From Methanosarcinaceae archaeon (GTDB lineage Archaea > Halobacteriota > Methanosarcinia > Methanosarcinales > Methanosarcinaceae), in contig JAUSPM010000137.1 of NCBI GenBank assembly GCA_030655675.1, positions 1-7,739 of the forward strand: DNA of 7,739 bases, given 5' to 3'. Under the pieces are notes generated by a model. That model was given only the letters and a program-made list of their open reading frames with translations, had not been told where the DNA came from and searched no databases. Shown here one piece after another: positions 1 to 4,522 of this stretch (position 1 is its first letter; the number at the start of each line of letters is the position of its first letter). Both the position numbers and the translations under genes were made by a program.

Positions 1-123
1 GTATATAATCTATAGGATGATGTAGTCCAAGTCAATGCGAACGAAGTGAGCATTTTCTTGTTGTATATAATCTATAAGATTATGTAGTCCAAGTAAATCT
101 GAGCATCAGCGAAGATTTTCTTG
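1..123 (+). repeat. Two tandem copies of a 62-base unit with covarying hairpins
   Basis: Unit 1 is 1-62 and unit 2 starts at 63. The first 36 bases of each (1-36 and 63-98) differ at only 3 positions. Each begins GTATATAATCTATA (TATA-box-like), continues to TGTAGTCCAAGT, and then forms a hairpin followed by a T-rich run (TTTTCTT). In unit 1 the stem is AATGC (34-38) with GCATT (50-54). In unit 2 it is AAATCT (95-100) with AGATTT (113-118). The stem bases differ between the units but still pair, so structure seems conserved. Loops are 11 and 12 bases, both starting and ending with GA. A third, diverged copy lies at 4324-4380. The structure would suit a plus-strand terminator or a short structured RNA; the upstream gene, if any, is outside the window. 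Confidence 0.8.
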
Positions 124-173
124 TACACTTTTTGCTGATAATTTAGATCATTCAATTTAGTATATATGGGACG

Positions 174-190
174 CGCCGCCTGACGGCGGG
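174..190. repeat. GC-rich palindrome, interspersed family copy 1
   Basis: The arms CCGCC (176-180) and GGCGG (185-189) flank TGAC in an otherwise AT-rich gap. It shares the core GCCGCCTG(A)CGGCGG with the copies at 2701-2712, 4209-4229 and 4447-4467, and is flanked by GGGACG on the left and GTTGGTGT on the right. A REP-like intergenic repeat is the likeliest reading. Confidence 0.65.
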
Positions 191-255
191 TTGGTGTATT
201 GTTTTTAATTTCAACTCGAACTTACATATTTACGCCGCAATTTTAATACAGATAT

Positions 256-284
256 ACAAATACGTTTTTTAAACAAATACGTTT
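256..284. repeat. Exact 12-base direct repeat ACAAATACGTTT
   Basis: ACAAATACGTTT occurs at 256-267 and again at 273-284, a period of 17. The AAACAAATAC core recurs at 2928-2937 (plus) and 2635-2644 (minus), with a close variant AAACAAATAT twice before the gene starting at 4117. It may be a regulator-binding site or a frequent promoter sequence; no adjacent gene in a fitting orientation is seen here. Confidence 0.45.
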
Positions 285-370
285 ATCTTATTAAATATTG
301 GCACTTGGTTTTGCATTATATGTATCATCTACATTTATGTATGCAACGATTATGCTGAAATCGAGAAATA

Positions 371-603
371 TCAAGCGTTGTCCCCTTCATACAAGATCTC
401 ATCGATCTCTTCGCTCAAATACATGTGCTGCTTGCCAAAGTGTTCAGGTTTGATATCAAGGAGATTTTTATGCTTTTTTGAATCAAGGTTTAAGTTCATG
501 TGTAACAAATGTGTTGCAAAATAATATGTACTTATTGGAGGTCGCAGATCGTATTGTTCCAAAATTCAGTTATTCCAATGAATATTGAACAAAATTTCAC
601 CAT
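371..603 (-). pseudogene. Small gene of unknown function, apparently frameshifted
   Basis: A textbook ribosome binding site GGAGGTGA (613-620, minus) lies 9 bases before an ATG at 603-601. That frame runs 23 codons (MVKFCSIFIGITEFW...) to a TAA. Another frame stays open from 562 to a TGA at 371-373, encoding LRPPISTYYFATHLL and then a Lys/His-rich segment and an acidic end (SEEIDEILYEGDNA). One extra T in the TTTT run (561-564) would join the two into one 77-residue protein. The second frame alone could start only at TTG (562), just after an in-frame TGA and without its own ribosome binding site. The binding site overlaps the DUF2953 stop codon, so this looks like the third, coupled gene of the GerW-DUF2953 unit. 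A sequencing error, a true frameshift mutation or recoding are all possible. I do not recognise the protein. Confidence 0.45.
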
Positions 604-612
604 AGAGCACAC

Positions 613-620
613 TCACCTCC
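613..620 (-). promoter_or_regulatory. Strong ribosome binding site overlapping the DUF2953 stop
   Basis: GGAGGTGA on the minus strand matches the expected archaeal anti-Shine-Dalgarno complement and is followed 9 bases later by ATG (603-601). Its last three bases are the TGA stop of the DUF2953 gene, an arrangement that favours coupled re-initiation. Confidence 0.6.
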
Positions 621-1317
621 TGCGGAGTTGAGTGCCTGCTACGCCCACGAGGCGTGCAGGTCGCCGAGGGCGCAGAGTTGTTAACGGTTTTGTTTTCCAC
701 CATTCCTTGAAAATAAACCATGCTGCACCCAATACCTTCGTGTTGGTGACGAACCTTAGGACTGCAAAAAGTAGTGAACTTATCCTGAAACGAATATTGG
801 TGAGGAAATGGAGGTCAAAGACCTCATCCTGAAATTGTGGATATATGGAAAAATCGAAAATGGTGCATCTTTTAGAGAATAGTCCTTTTAAAGCATACAA
901 AAAACCAGACACCATTCCGGTATCGGCAGGATCGGAAAATCCATAGGTCAGTTTGCAGGAGATCTTCTGAAACTTGACTGTTCTAAAAACATCTTCAATG
1001 AATCTGAAGGTCGGTCTTTGTACGGTTCTTAAAACCCTGAACCAAATGGAAATGCCAATGCTGCTCTTTTTCTTATTTTTTTTTGGCTTTGTATCTTTTG
1101 TCTCTTTCTTTGGTTTTGTATCACTTTTCTCTTTTTTTGCCGATTTTTCATTTCCATTCTTGAACTTATATGACAATCCCATCCATTTGATGGTGATGTA
1201 TTGGTCGACCCTGCCCTCTTCTACCTTCACATAAATGGTCACATCAAATGCGGCAAATACCACTAACCCGATTAATAAAACGATAATGGCTAACGCTACA
1301 TAAATAATAAGCAACAT
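613..1317 (-). CDS. DUF2953 family membrane-anchored protein
   Basis: A 234-residue protein. Residues 3-24 form a hydrophobic N-terminal membrane segment. Residues 53-85 are an extremely Lys-rich linker (repeats of TKPKK type). The conserved C-terminal half contains YGFSDPADTG (125-134), then SGFLYALKG and an IYPQF segment (158-162), which I recognise as the DUF2953 pattern. In Bacillus the homologue YtfI is encoded next to YtfJ/GerW, and the same pairing occurs here, 36 bases after the GerW stop. The molecular function is not established; a one-pass membrane partner of GerW is an inference. The start codon lies inside a 14-base palindrome and lacks a clear ribosome binding site, so the exact start is less certain. 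The last 22 or so residues (from about 213, very Arg-rich) are encoded by a GC-rich hairpin element and do not look like the family. Confidence 0.8.
   Translation of the reverse strand: MLLIIYVALAIIVLLIGLVVFAAFDVTIYVKVEEGRVDQYITIKWMGLSYKFKNGNEKSAKKEKSDTKPKKETKDTKPKKNKKKSSIGISIWFRVLRTVQRPTFRFIEDVFRTVKFQKISCKLTYGFSDPADTGMVSGFLYALKGLFSKRCTIFDFSIYPQFQDEVFDLHFLTNIRFRISSLLFAVLRFVTNTKVLGAAWFIFKEWWKTKPLTTLRPRRPARLVGVAGTQLRRR
622..680. repeat. GC-rich hairpin element inside the 3' end of the DUF2953 gene
   Basis: A ten-base-pair stem with one bulge is formed by CCTGC/ACGCC (635-639 and 641-645) with GGCGT/GCAGG (651-660), loop CACGA. It is flanked by a near-perfect 9-base direct repeat, GCGGAGTTG (622-630) and GCAGAGTTG (672-680). 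Composition is strikingly GC-rich against its surroundings. It encodes the Arg-rich tail of DUF2953 and may also act as an RNA hairpin between this gene and the next. Confidence 0.65.
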
Positions 1318-1325
1318 GCATGTTG
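1312..1325. repeat. Perfect 14-base palindrome over the DUF2953 start codon
   Basis: CAACATGCATGTTG is its own reverse complement and includes the ATG (1317-1315). In RNA it could hide the start codon; on DNA it could bind a dimeric regulator. The short GerW-DUF2953 gap around it has no good ribosome binding site. Confidence 0.5.
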
Positions 1326-1353
1326 GAGTCTGACAGGACAGGGTCTGTGTTTA

Positions 1354-1764
1354 TTATTCGTCGATCTCTTCGTGTTCCGATTCTTCGCACACTTCAGACT
1401 TCTCTTCTTTCTTTCCCATTCTGCTCTTGGCAGATATGATCTTATCAATAACATCAGGTACAGATTCTATGATCTTGCCTAGATCGGTCTTGCCGGATAT
1501 TGTAAGCAGGCGTGCTTCGTTTTCAGAGATAACAATGAATGCTATCGGTTCGATCTTCGCACCCGCGCCGCCTCCGCCGCCAAAGCCGGATTCACCTTTT
1601 TCGCTTTTTCCTTCCCCGCCGCCGCTTCCAAATCCAAAGGTCACTTTTGTGACCGGAATAATGGTCTTACCTGCGGCTACCACAGGTTCACCGATAACGG
1701 TCTTTGTATTTACCATTCGTTCGAGTTCGCCTGTAATTTCTTTAATTATGTTCTCTACGCTCAT
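1354..1764 (-). CDS. GerW/YtfJ family protein
   Basis: A 136-residue protein with the family pattern in order: a short N-terminal helix (1-18), TVIGEPVV (22-29), IIPVTKVTFGFGSGGG (35-50), a Gly-rich stretch FGGGGGAGAKIEPIAFIVI (61-79), and a hydrophobic helix ending in VPDVIDKII (101-109). The last 27 residues are Lys/Glu-rich and strongly acidic at the end. In Bacillus the homologue YtfJ/GerW acts in spore germination; methanogens carry the family but do not form spores, so its archaeal role is unknown. The start is supported by GGGAGTGAT (1771-1779, minus) six bases upstream. Translation ends at two consecutive TAA codons (1351-1356). It is the first gene of a unit with DUF2953 and lies behind a terminator that separates it from the toxin-antitoxin locus. 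Confidence 0.85.
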   Translation of the reverse strand: MSVENIIKEITGELERMVNTKTVIGEPVVAAGKTIIPVTKVTFGFGSGGGEGKSEKGESGFGGGGGAGAKIEPIAFIVISENEARLLTISGKTDLGKIIESVPDVIDKIISAKSRMGKKEEKSEVCEESEHEEIDE

Positions 1765-1820
1765 ATTTTTATCACTCCCATAGTTTGTTGTAGATACTAA
1801 TATTGTAAGATTGGTTCATT

Positions 1821-1847
1821 AAAAAAAGTAACCCTCACAAATGAGGG
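1821..1847 (-). terminator. Hairpin-T7 terminator after the HEPN remnant
   Basis: Read on the minus strand, CCCTCA (1847-1842 complement) and TGAGGG (1837-1832 complement) form a six-base-pair stem with a TTTG loop. It is followed by TTAC and then seven T (1827-1821). It lies 11 bases beyond the HEPN stop at 1859, in the correct orientation to end the MntA-HEPN transcript before GerW. Confidence 0.8.
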
Positions 1848-1858
1848 CGATATTTGAA

Positions 1859-2269
1859 CTATACGCTATTAATTTTGGATAAAACCCAACTGTGAACTGC
1901 CCTCACACGTTCAAGTGCTTCTGACCTTGAAAACAATTCTTTGTTTGGGGGTGTGAATACATCATATTGATATTCCACTGCAAAAGGTGTTAGATCATCA
2001 ATATCGTACAACTCATCCGGCACTTCAATCCCATGTTCAGAGCACAAATCCATAAGTTCCCCCAAATCATGTGTGCGTCTAAAGGGAATTATCTTTGCAA
2101 TAAGCAGCGCTTTTAAAAGTTTCTCAATTGCCTATTGTGCATGAAAACCAATGATTTCAGAAGAGACATCTTAATCGTTCACGACCTTATCAAGCAATAC
2201 AATATCCTCTTCCGCTTTTCGTATCGACATGGAAACAAGTTCATTGCGAGCATCGGCATCACTCACCAT
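1859..2269 (-). pseudogene. HEPN-domain toxin gene, inactivated by two in-frame stops
   Basis: From ATG (2269-2267), one frame runs 136 codons to TAG (1859-1861) with no frameshift but two internal stops: TAA at codon 33 (2173-2171) and TAG at codon 46 (2134-2132). The translation is clearly a small HEPN protein: an N-terminal helix (ISRKAEEDI-like), FHAQ (42-45), a stop where the family usually has Gln, then AIEKLLKALL, then RTHDLGEL and an ending of aromatic/Leu-rich helices. The TAG is a one-step change from CAG. The RX-TH region, where the RNase motif of HEPN toxins lies, is intact. The gene overlaps the MntA end by 11 bases, the usual layout of MNT-HEPN modules in which HEPN is the RNase toxin. 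A fragment starting at 2065 stays open for 68 codons but lacks the first helices, so activity is unlikely. Confidence 0.85.
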
Positions 2270-2579
2270 AAACCACCTTTCCTTCACGAAGCGCTGGATA
2301 TAGCACAGTTCCCATTATATCTCCATATCGTTTGACTTCATCCGTTGAAAAGACCAAAACGTCTACAGGCACTCGAAGTGGTCGCAGAGCACGCCGAATC
2401 TTTGCCGATTCCTTACGCCTAGCTGTAACCTCACGTTCTATGACAAGCAGGTCAATATCACTATCCTCTCTTGCATCTCCTCGGGCATGAGACCCAAAGA
2501 GTATGATTTTTTCAGGGTGTGCCACATCTACGATCTGCGCTACAACCTGATCCAGTATTTGAGGAGATATTATTTGCAT
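2259..2579 (-). CDS. mntA: MNT-type nucleotidyltransferase, MntA-like antitoxin
   Basis: A 106-residue protein of the minimal nucleotidyltransferase family. The signature GSHARGDAREDSDIDLLV starts at residue 29 and fits GSX10DXD exactly: Gly29-Ser30 and Asp41/Asp43 as the metal-binding pair. A third acidic position is likely in VPVDVLVF (Asp73). Length and the ending ALREGKVVYGE are typical of the family. Members act as antitoxins that AMPylate and silence a HEPN RNase toxin. Here the toxin gene directly downstream, overlapping by 11 bases, is broken, leaving the antitoxin apparently alone with all catalytic residues kept. The start is supported by GGTGG (2585-2589, minus) just upstream. An AAACAAATAC segment about 60 bases upstream (2635-2644) could be part of the promoter. 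Confidence 0.9.
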   Translation of the reverse strand: MQIISPQILDQVVAQIVDVAHPEKIILFGSHARGDAREDSDIDLLVIEREVTARRKESAKIRRALRPLRVPVDVLVFSTDEVKRYGDIMGTVLYPALREGKVVYGE

Positions 2580-2700
2580 TTTTGACCACCGGTGTACAAT
2601 TGAGATTATGTGTGTAACTGTTATTACTTTCTTTGTATTTGTTTATCTGATGAAATGTCGGTGCACATTTCAAATACCCAAAACCCCATGCATCAACCAC

Positions 2701-2712
2701 GCCGCAGGCGGC
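2701..2712. repeat. GC-rich palindrome, interspersed family copy 2
   Basis: GCCGCAGGCGGC has five-base-pair arms around AG. Its right flank AAGTTCCATACC matches the GTATTCC flank of the copy at 4209-4229 at several positions, and its left flank CAACCAC resembles the flank of copy 1 read in reverse. Confidence 0.65.
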
Positions 2713-2845
2713 AAGTTCCATACCTACCATACGTTCGCATTCGCAAAATACGCAGTTTTTATATACAGCAATTCATACAAAAACAAATGTGTTGAAAGCA
2801 ATTGAAACTTCGATGTGTATTCAGGGCAGTGGTGAAGGACGGTGC

Positions 2846-2858
2846 CGCGCTACGCGCG
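2846..2858. repeat. Diverged GC-rich palindrome followed by a copy-1-like flank
   Basis: CGCGC and GCGCG flank TAC. It is followed by GTTTTTATTTCCAACTC (2871-2887), which nearly matches GTTTTTAATTTCAACTC after copy 1 (201-217), and farther on by AAACAAATAC (2928-2937), also present after copy 1. Confidence 0.5.
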
Positions 2859-2950
2859 TGTGGTAGCATCGTTTTTATTTCCAACTCATTAATCCGCAAC
2901 GCTACAACACAATTTCAAATCCGCTAAACAAATACCTTTCTTTTATAATG

Positions 2951-2965
2951 CTTATTGATAATAAG
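2951..2965. repeat. AT-rich hairpin
   Basis: CTTATT (2951-2956) and AATAAG (2960-2965) form a six-base-pair stem around GAT, in the trailer region of the gene ending at 3036. It may help end that transcript, but no strong T run follows on the minus strand. Confidence 0.35.
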
Positions 2966-2976
2966 ATATTCCTGAT

Positions 2977-3041
2977 GAAGCGATCTAACGAACACTTTCA
3001 CGAAGCGATCAAACGGTTGCTTCTGATGAAGCAACCTAATC
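2977..3041 (-). repeat. Three imperfect 25-26 base repeats at a gene 3' end
   Basis: GAAGCGATCTAACG (2977-2990), GAAGCGATCAAACG (3002-3015) and GAAGCAACCTAATC (3028-3041) recur at steps of 25 and 26 bases. The third contains the stop codon of the gene ending at 3036, so the gene end seems to have been duplicated into its own 3' flank. Confidence 0.6.
3015..3036 (-). terminator. Nine-base-pair hairpin abutting a stop codon
   Basis: GGTTGCTTC (3015-3023) and GAAGCAACC (3028-3036) pair perfectly around a four-base loop. The right arm ends on the first plus-strand base of the TAG stop (3036-3038) of the minus-strand gene. Its position suits a 3'-end stabiliser or terminator, although no T run follows at once. 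Confidence 0.5.
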
Positions 3042-3584
3042 AAACGCCTTCTTGAAAGGCTCAAGTTTCTCATGTAACTGCGCGATCATATTGTTGATAT
3101 CGTTATGCAGTTCATCCTGATTGATCGTGATTTTGTTGACATATTTATTCAGGTTCTTAATGCTCTGTGCTGTTGCGACCACGTAGTTGAGATCATGGTC
3201 TACCTTGATGGAACCCAAAAGAGGTATTTTGCCGATATTGGTAAAATCGGTCTTGTACATTTTAATGACTTCTTGAGGTTCGACAACGTAGTTTTTCACT
3301 GTTGCCACAATGGTTATGACGGACTGGCTTCCAACTATCTTTGATTTCATTCCTGAAACCTTGCGGTTGATCTTGTACTCGATGGTGTATAGGACATTAT
3401 CGTTCATCTTGAATCGAACAGTGTACCCCGGACTTGCTTCTGTCCCGTTTGCAATATGTATAAGTGAGTGTCCGTTCCTGACAAAGAAATGTATAACTTC
3501 ACCAAGCACGATCTCGTCCTGGCTCTGTGTCAATGCTTTGGTGTGTGCAACGTCCCCGATGGCTTTAAAAAGTCCCATATTCAT
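3036..3584 (-). CDS. Uncharacterised protein B, paralogue of the gene upstream
   Basis: A 182-residue soluble protein of unknown function with no signal peptide or membrane segment. It shares two spaced motifs with the protein encoded just before it. The first is DEIVLG (23-28) followed ten residues later by GH (38-39). The second is GSIKVD (124-129) followed by NYVVAT (133-138). The last 30 residues form an amphipathic helix (DINNMIAQLHEKLEPFKK). The alternating beta-rich middle and helical end recall YbjN/type III secretion chaperone-like folds, but that is only a guess. Its ATG (3584-3582) overlaps the TGA of the previous gene (ATGA), with GTGGGGG just upstream, so translation is probably coupled. 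A second Met follows at codon 3. It ends at TAG beside a strong hairpin. Confidence 0.75.
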   Translation of the reverse strand: MNMGLFKAIGDVAHTKALTQSQDEIVLGEVIHFFVRNGHSLIHIANGTEASPGYTVRFKMNDNVLYTIEYKINRKVSGMKSKIVGSQSVITIVATVKNYVVEPQEVIKMYKTDFTNIGKIPLLGSIKVDHDLNYVVATAQSIKNLNKYVNKITINQDELHNDINNMIAQLHEKLEPFKKAFD

Positions 3585-4117
3585 GCCCCCACGTTGACTT
3601 TGACGAATTCTTTCAGTTTTTCCATGATCGCAGATATGTCCTCTGCGATTCTTTCAAAATCAGGTACAAGTGTGTCCAGATCTACATAATCATCAGCCTT
3701 TATGTAAAGGGGCATACTTGCAAACAGGTAATTTCCCTGCACATCATACATTATAGAACCAATATCGCCGAGCGAACTGGACAATGATTCCCTCCAACTC
3801 GATGAGATTAGTTTTCCAATCTTTTTAGCACGCATTCCATATCCGCAAGTGAATTGCATCCGGTGTCCAAGTATTTTGGCTTCTGCAAGTGCATTGCTGG
3901 TGTGTTGTATCTGGATGACAACCCTGTCTTGATTGCTAAGGTTCTCAAACATCATATTATGATAGTCACCTGTGGATGATACGTCAAAAAGTGCATGTCC
4001 GCTTTCCAGCATTGTGGACACCAGACCTCCGATGAACACCTCATCTATATATGTAGCAGCGTGTTCTTCTTCAGCCAGTTTCCAACTGTCTTTTATTAGT
4101 TGTTCGAATGTTGCCAT
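3581..4117 (-). CDS. Uncharacterised protein A, first gene of a coupled pair
   Basis: A 178-residue soluble protein that I do not recognise. DEVFIG (25-30) is followed ten residues later by GH (40-41), and GSIMYD (120-125) by NYLFAS (129-134). The same residues occur with identical internal spacing in the downstream protein, so the two are diverged paralogues. The C-terminus (153-174) is a charged amphipathic helix. The GNYLFASMPLYI segment followed by an acidic helix resembles YbjN-like proteins; this is inference without a profile search. The start is supported by CAGGAGA about seven bases upstream (4125-4131, minus). A TATA-like box and a tandem 12-base repeat lie upstream. It overlaps the next gene by four bases, suggesting that the two products are made together and may form a complex. 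Confidence 0.75.
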   Translation of the reverse strand: MATFEQLIKDSWKLAEEEHAATYIDEVFIGGLVSTMLESGHALFDVSSTGDYHNMMFENLSNQDRVVIQIQHTSNALAEAKILGHRMQFTCGYGMRAKKIGKLISSSWRESLSSSLGDIGSIMYDVQGNYLFASMPLYIKADDYVDLDTLVPDFERIAEDISAIMEKLKEFVKVNVGA

Positions 4118-4158
4118 TTTATGTCTCCTGAAATGTTAAGATGATTGGTTAAAATTTT

Positions 4159-4186
4159 GATATTTGTTTGGATATTTGTTTATATC
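4159..4186 (-). promoter_or_regulatory. Promoter of the A/B pair with a tandem 12-base repeat
   Basis: On the minus strand GATATAAA (4186-4179) is TATA-like, 62 bases before the ATG. Overlapping it and downstream are two tandem 12-mers, GATATTTGTTTG (4159-4170) and GATATTTGTTTA (4171-4182), read on the plus strand. A repeat at this place could be an operator; no bound factor is known. Confidence 0.45.
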
Positions 4187-4208
4187 TTTTTGATGCCAAG
4201 TGAACAAT

Positions 4209-4229
4209 CCGCCGCAGGCGGCGTATTCC
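4209..4229. repeat. Left arm of an exact 21-base inverted repeat (GC palindrome copy 3)
   Basis: This arm contains the palindrome CGCCGC-AG-GCGGCG (4210-4223) followed by TATTCC. The whole 21 bases recur exactly, inverted, at 4447-4467. The two arms enclose 217 AT-rich bases, so 4209-4467 could be a small MITE-like element of 259 bases or simply two members of the interspersed palindrome family. Confidence 0.75.
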
Positions 4230-4323
4230 TTCATCACCAATAAACTGCATATTGATATATTACGAATTGATCGTTATCTACTTTTTTTAGATTTAAGTAT
4301 AATTTGAGTATCTCTTTTGTACT

Positions 4324-4380
4324 ATATATTTTATAAATATGTAGTATAAGTTAACGTGGACGGAGTGAGTATTTTCTTTA
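4324..4380 (+). repeat. Diverged third copy of the 62-base unit
   Basis: The order TATATA..., ATGTAGT (4339-4345), AAGT (4348-4351), GGACGGAGTGA (4358-4368), then TATTTTCTT matches unit 1 at 4-59, whose loop is GAACGAAGTGA. The stem is degenerate here: it has a C-A mismatch and two G-U pairs. The copy lies between the inverted repeats at 4209 and 4447. Confidence 0.65.
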
Positions 4381-4398
4381 GTAGGTTTTTAGTAGGTT
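4377..4398. repeat. Exact tandem 11-mer
   Basis: TTTAGTAGGTT occurs at 4377-4387 and again at 4388-4398, directly after the third copy of the 62-base unit. A local slippage duplication is likely. Confidence 0.6.
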
Positions 4399-4446
4399 TA
4401 ATATCTGGAGCAATTGCTTATTAGTATCTTCTACGAATAAATGGTG

Positions 4447-4467
4447 GGAATACGCCGCCTGCGGCGG
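4447..4467. repeat. Right arm of the 21-base inverted repeat (GC palindrome copy 4)
   Basis: GGAATA (4447-4452) followed by CGCCGC-CT-GCGGCG (4453-4466) and G (4467) is the exact reverse complement of 4209-4229. It lies 55 bases beyond the helicase stop and could also act as a 3' hairpin of the helicase transcript. Confidence 0.75.
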
Positions 4468-4522
4468 TTGTTATGTTAGTTTTAGTTTTCCATAAACAAA
4501 AACGATAATTGTAATCCAACAC

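Larger units (their letters stand above)
124..370. other. AT-rich intergenic stretch without a visible gene
   Basis: No open frame with a ribosome binding site was seen. The stretch contains a GC-rich palindrome (174-190) and an exact 12-base direct repeat (256-267 and 273-284). From about 171 to 290 it resembles 2838-2945: both have a GC palindrome, then a GTTTTTAATTTCAACTC-like segment, then AAACAAATAC. Confidence 0.6.
2580..3035. other. Gene-free stretch with palindromes and tandem repeats
   Basis: No convincing gene is present. A minus-strand open frame (2730-2512) overlaps MntA in another frame and reads through a palindrome, so I discount it. The stretch holds two GC-rich palindromes (2701-2712 and 2846-2858), a possible MntA promoter near 2635-2650, an AT-rich hairpin (2951-2965), and three imperfect repeats of about 25 bases leading into the end of the next gene. 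Confidence 0.6.
4118..4522. other. Gene-free stretch between protein A and the helicase
   Basis: This holds the likely promoter of the A/B pair, two inverted copies of the GC palindrome family, the third copy of the 62-base repeat, and a tandem 11-mer. No open frame with a ribosome binding site was found. The helicase trailer has a T-rich stretch on the minus strand (CGTTTTTGTTTA, 4493-4504) that could serve as an archaeal U-rich terminator. Confidence 0.6.

Noticed and set aside
1..123. CRISPR array at the left edge, given cas3 at the right
   Set aside because: There are only two units of 62 bases, with similarity over most of the unit and no unique spacers of the expected size.
632..1234. 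Plus-strand open frames opposite DUF2953
   Set aside because: They read the complement of the DUF2953 gene; the Phe-rich stretch is the reverse of its Lys-rich linker.
1427..1783. Plus-strand open frame of 118 codons with a proline run
   Set aside because: It is the antisense of the Gly-rich GerW gene; the prolines are the reverse of the Gly codons.
1859..2065. Independent small gene from the open end of the HEPN frame
   Set aside because: It is the C-terminal half of the HEPN domain in the same frame as the broken gene, with no ribosome binding site of its own beyond a GGGGGAA run.
1859..2269. HEPN gene rescued by reading TAG as pyrrolysine
   Set aside because: One of the two internal stops is TAA (2171-2173), which pyrrolysine decoding does not read. 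The TAG falls where the family has Gln, one base change away.
2512..2730. Minus-strand open frame of 72 codons before MntA
   Set aside because: It overlaps the start of MntA in another frame, reads through a palindrome, and its composition (Asn/Cys/Ser-rich, low complexity) does not look like a protein.
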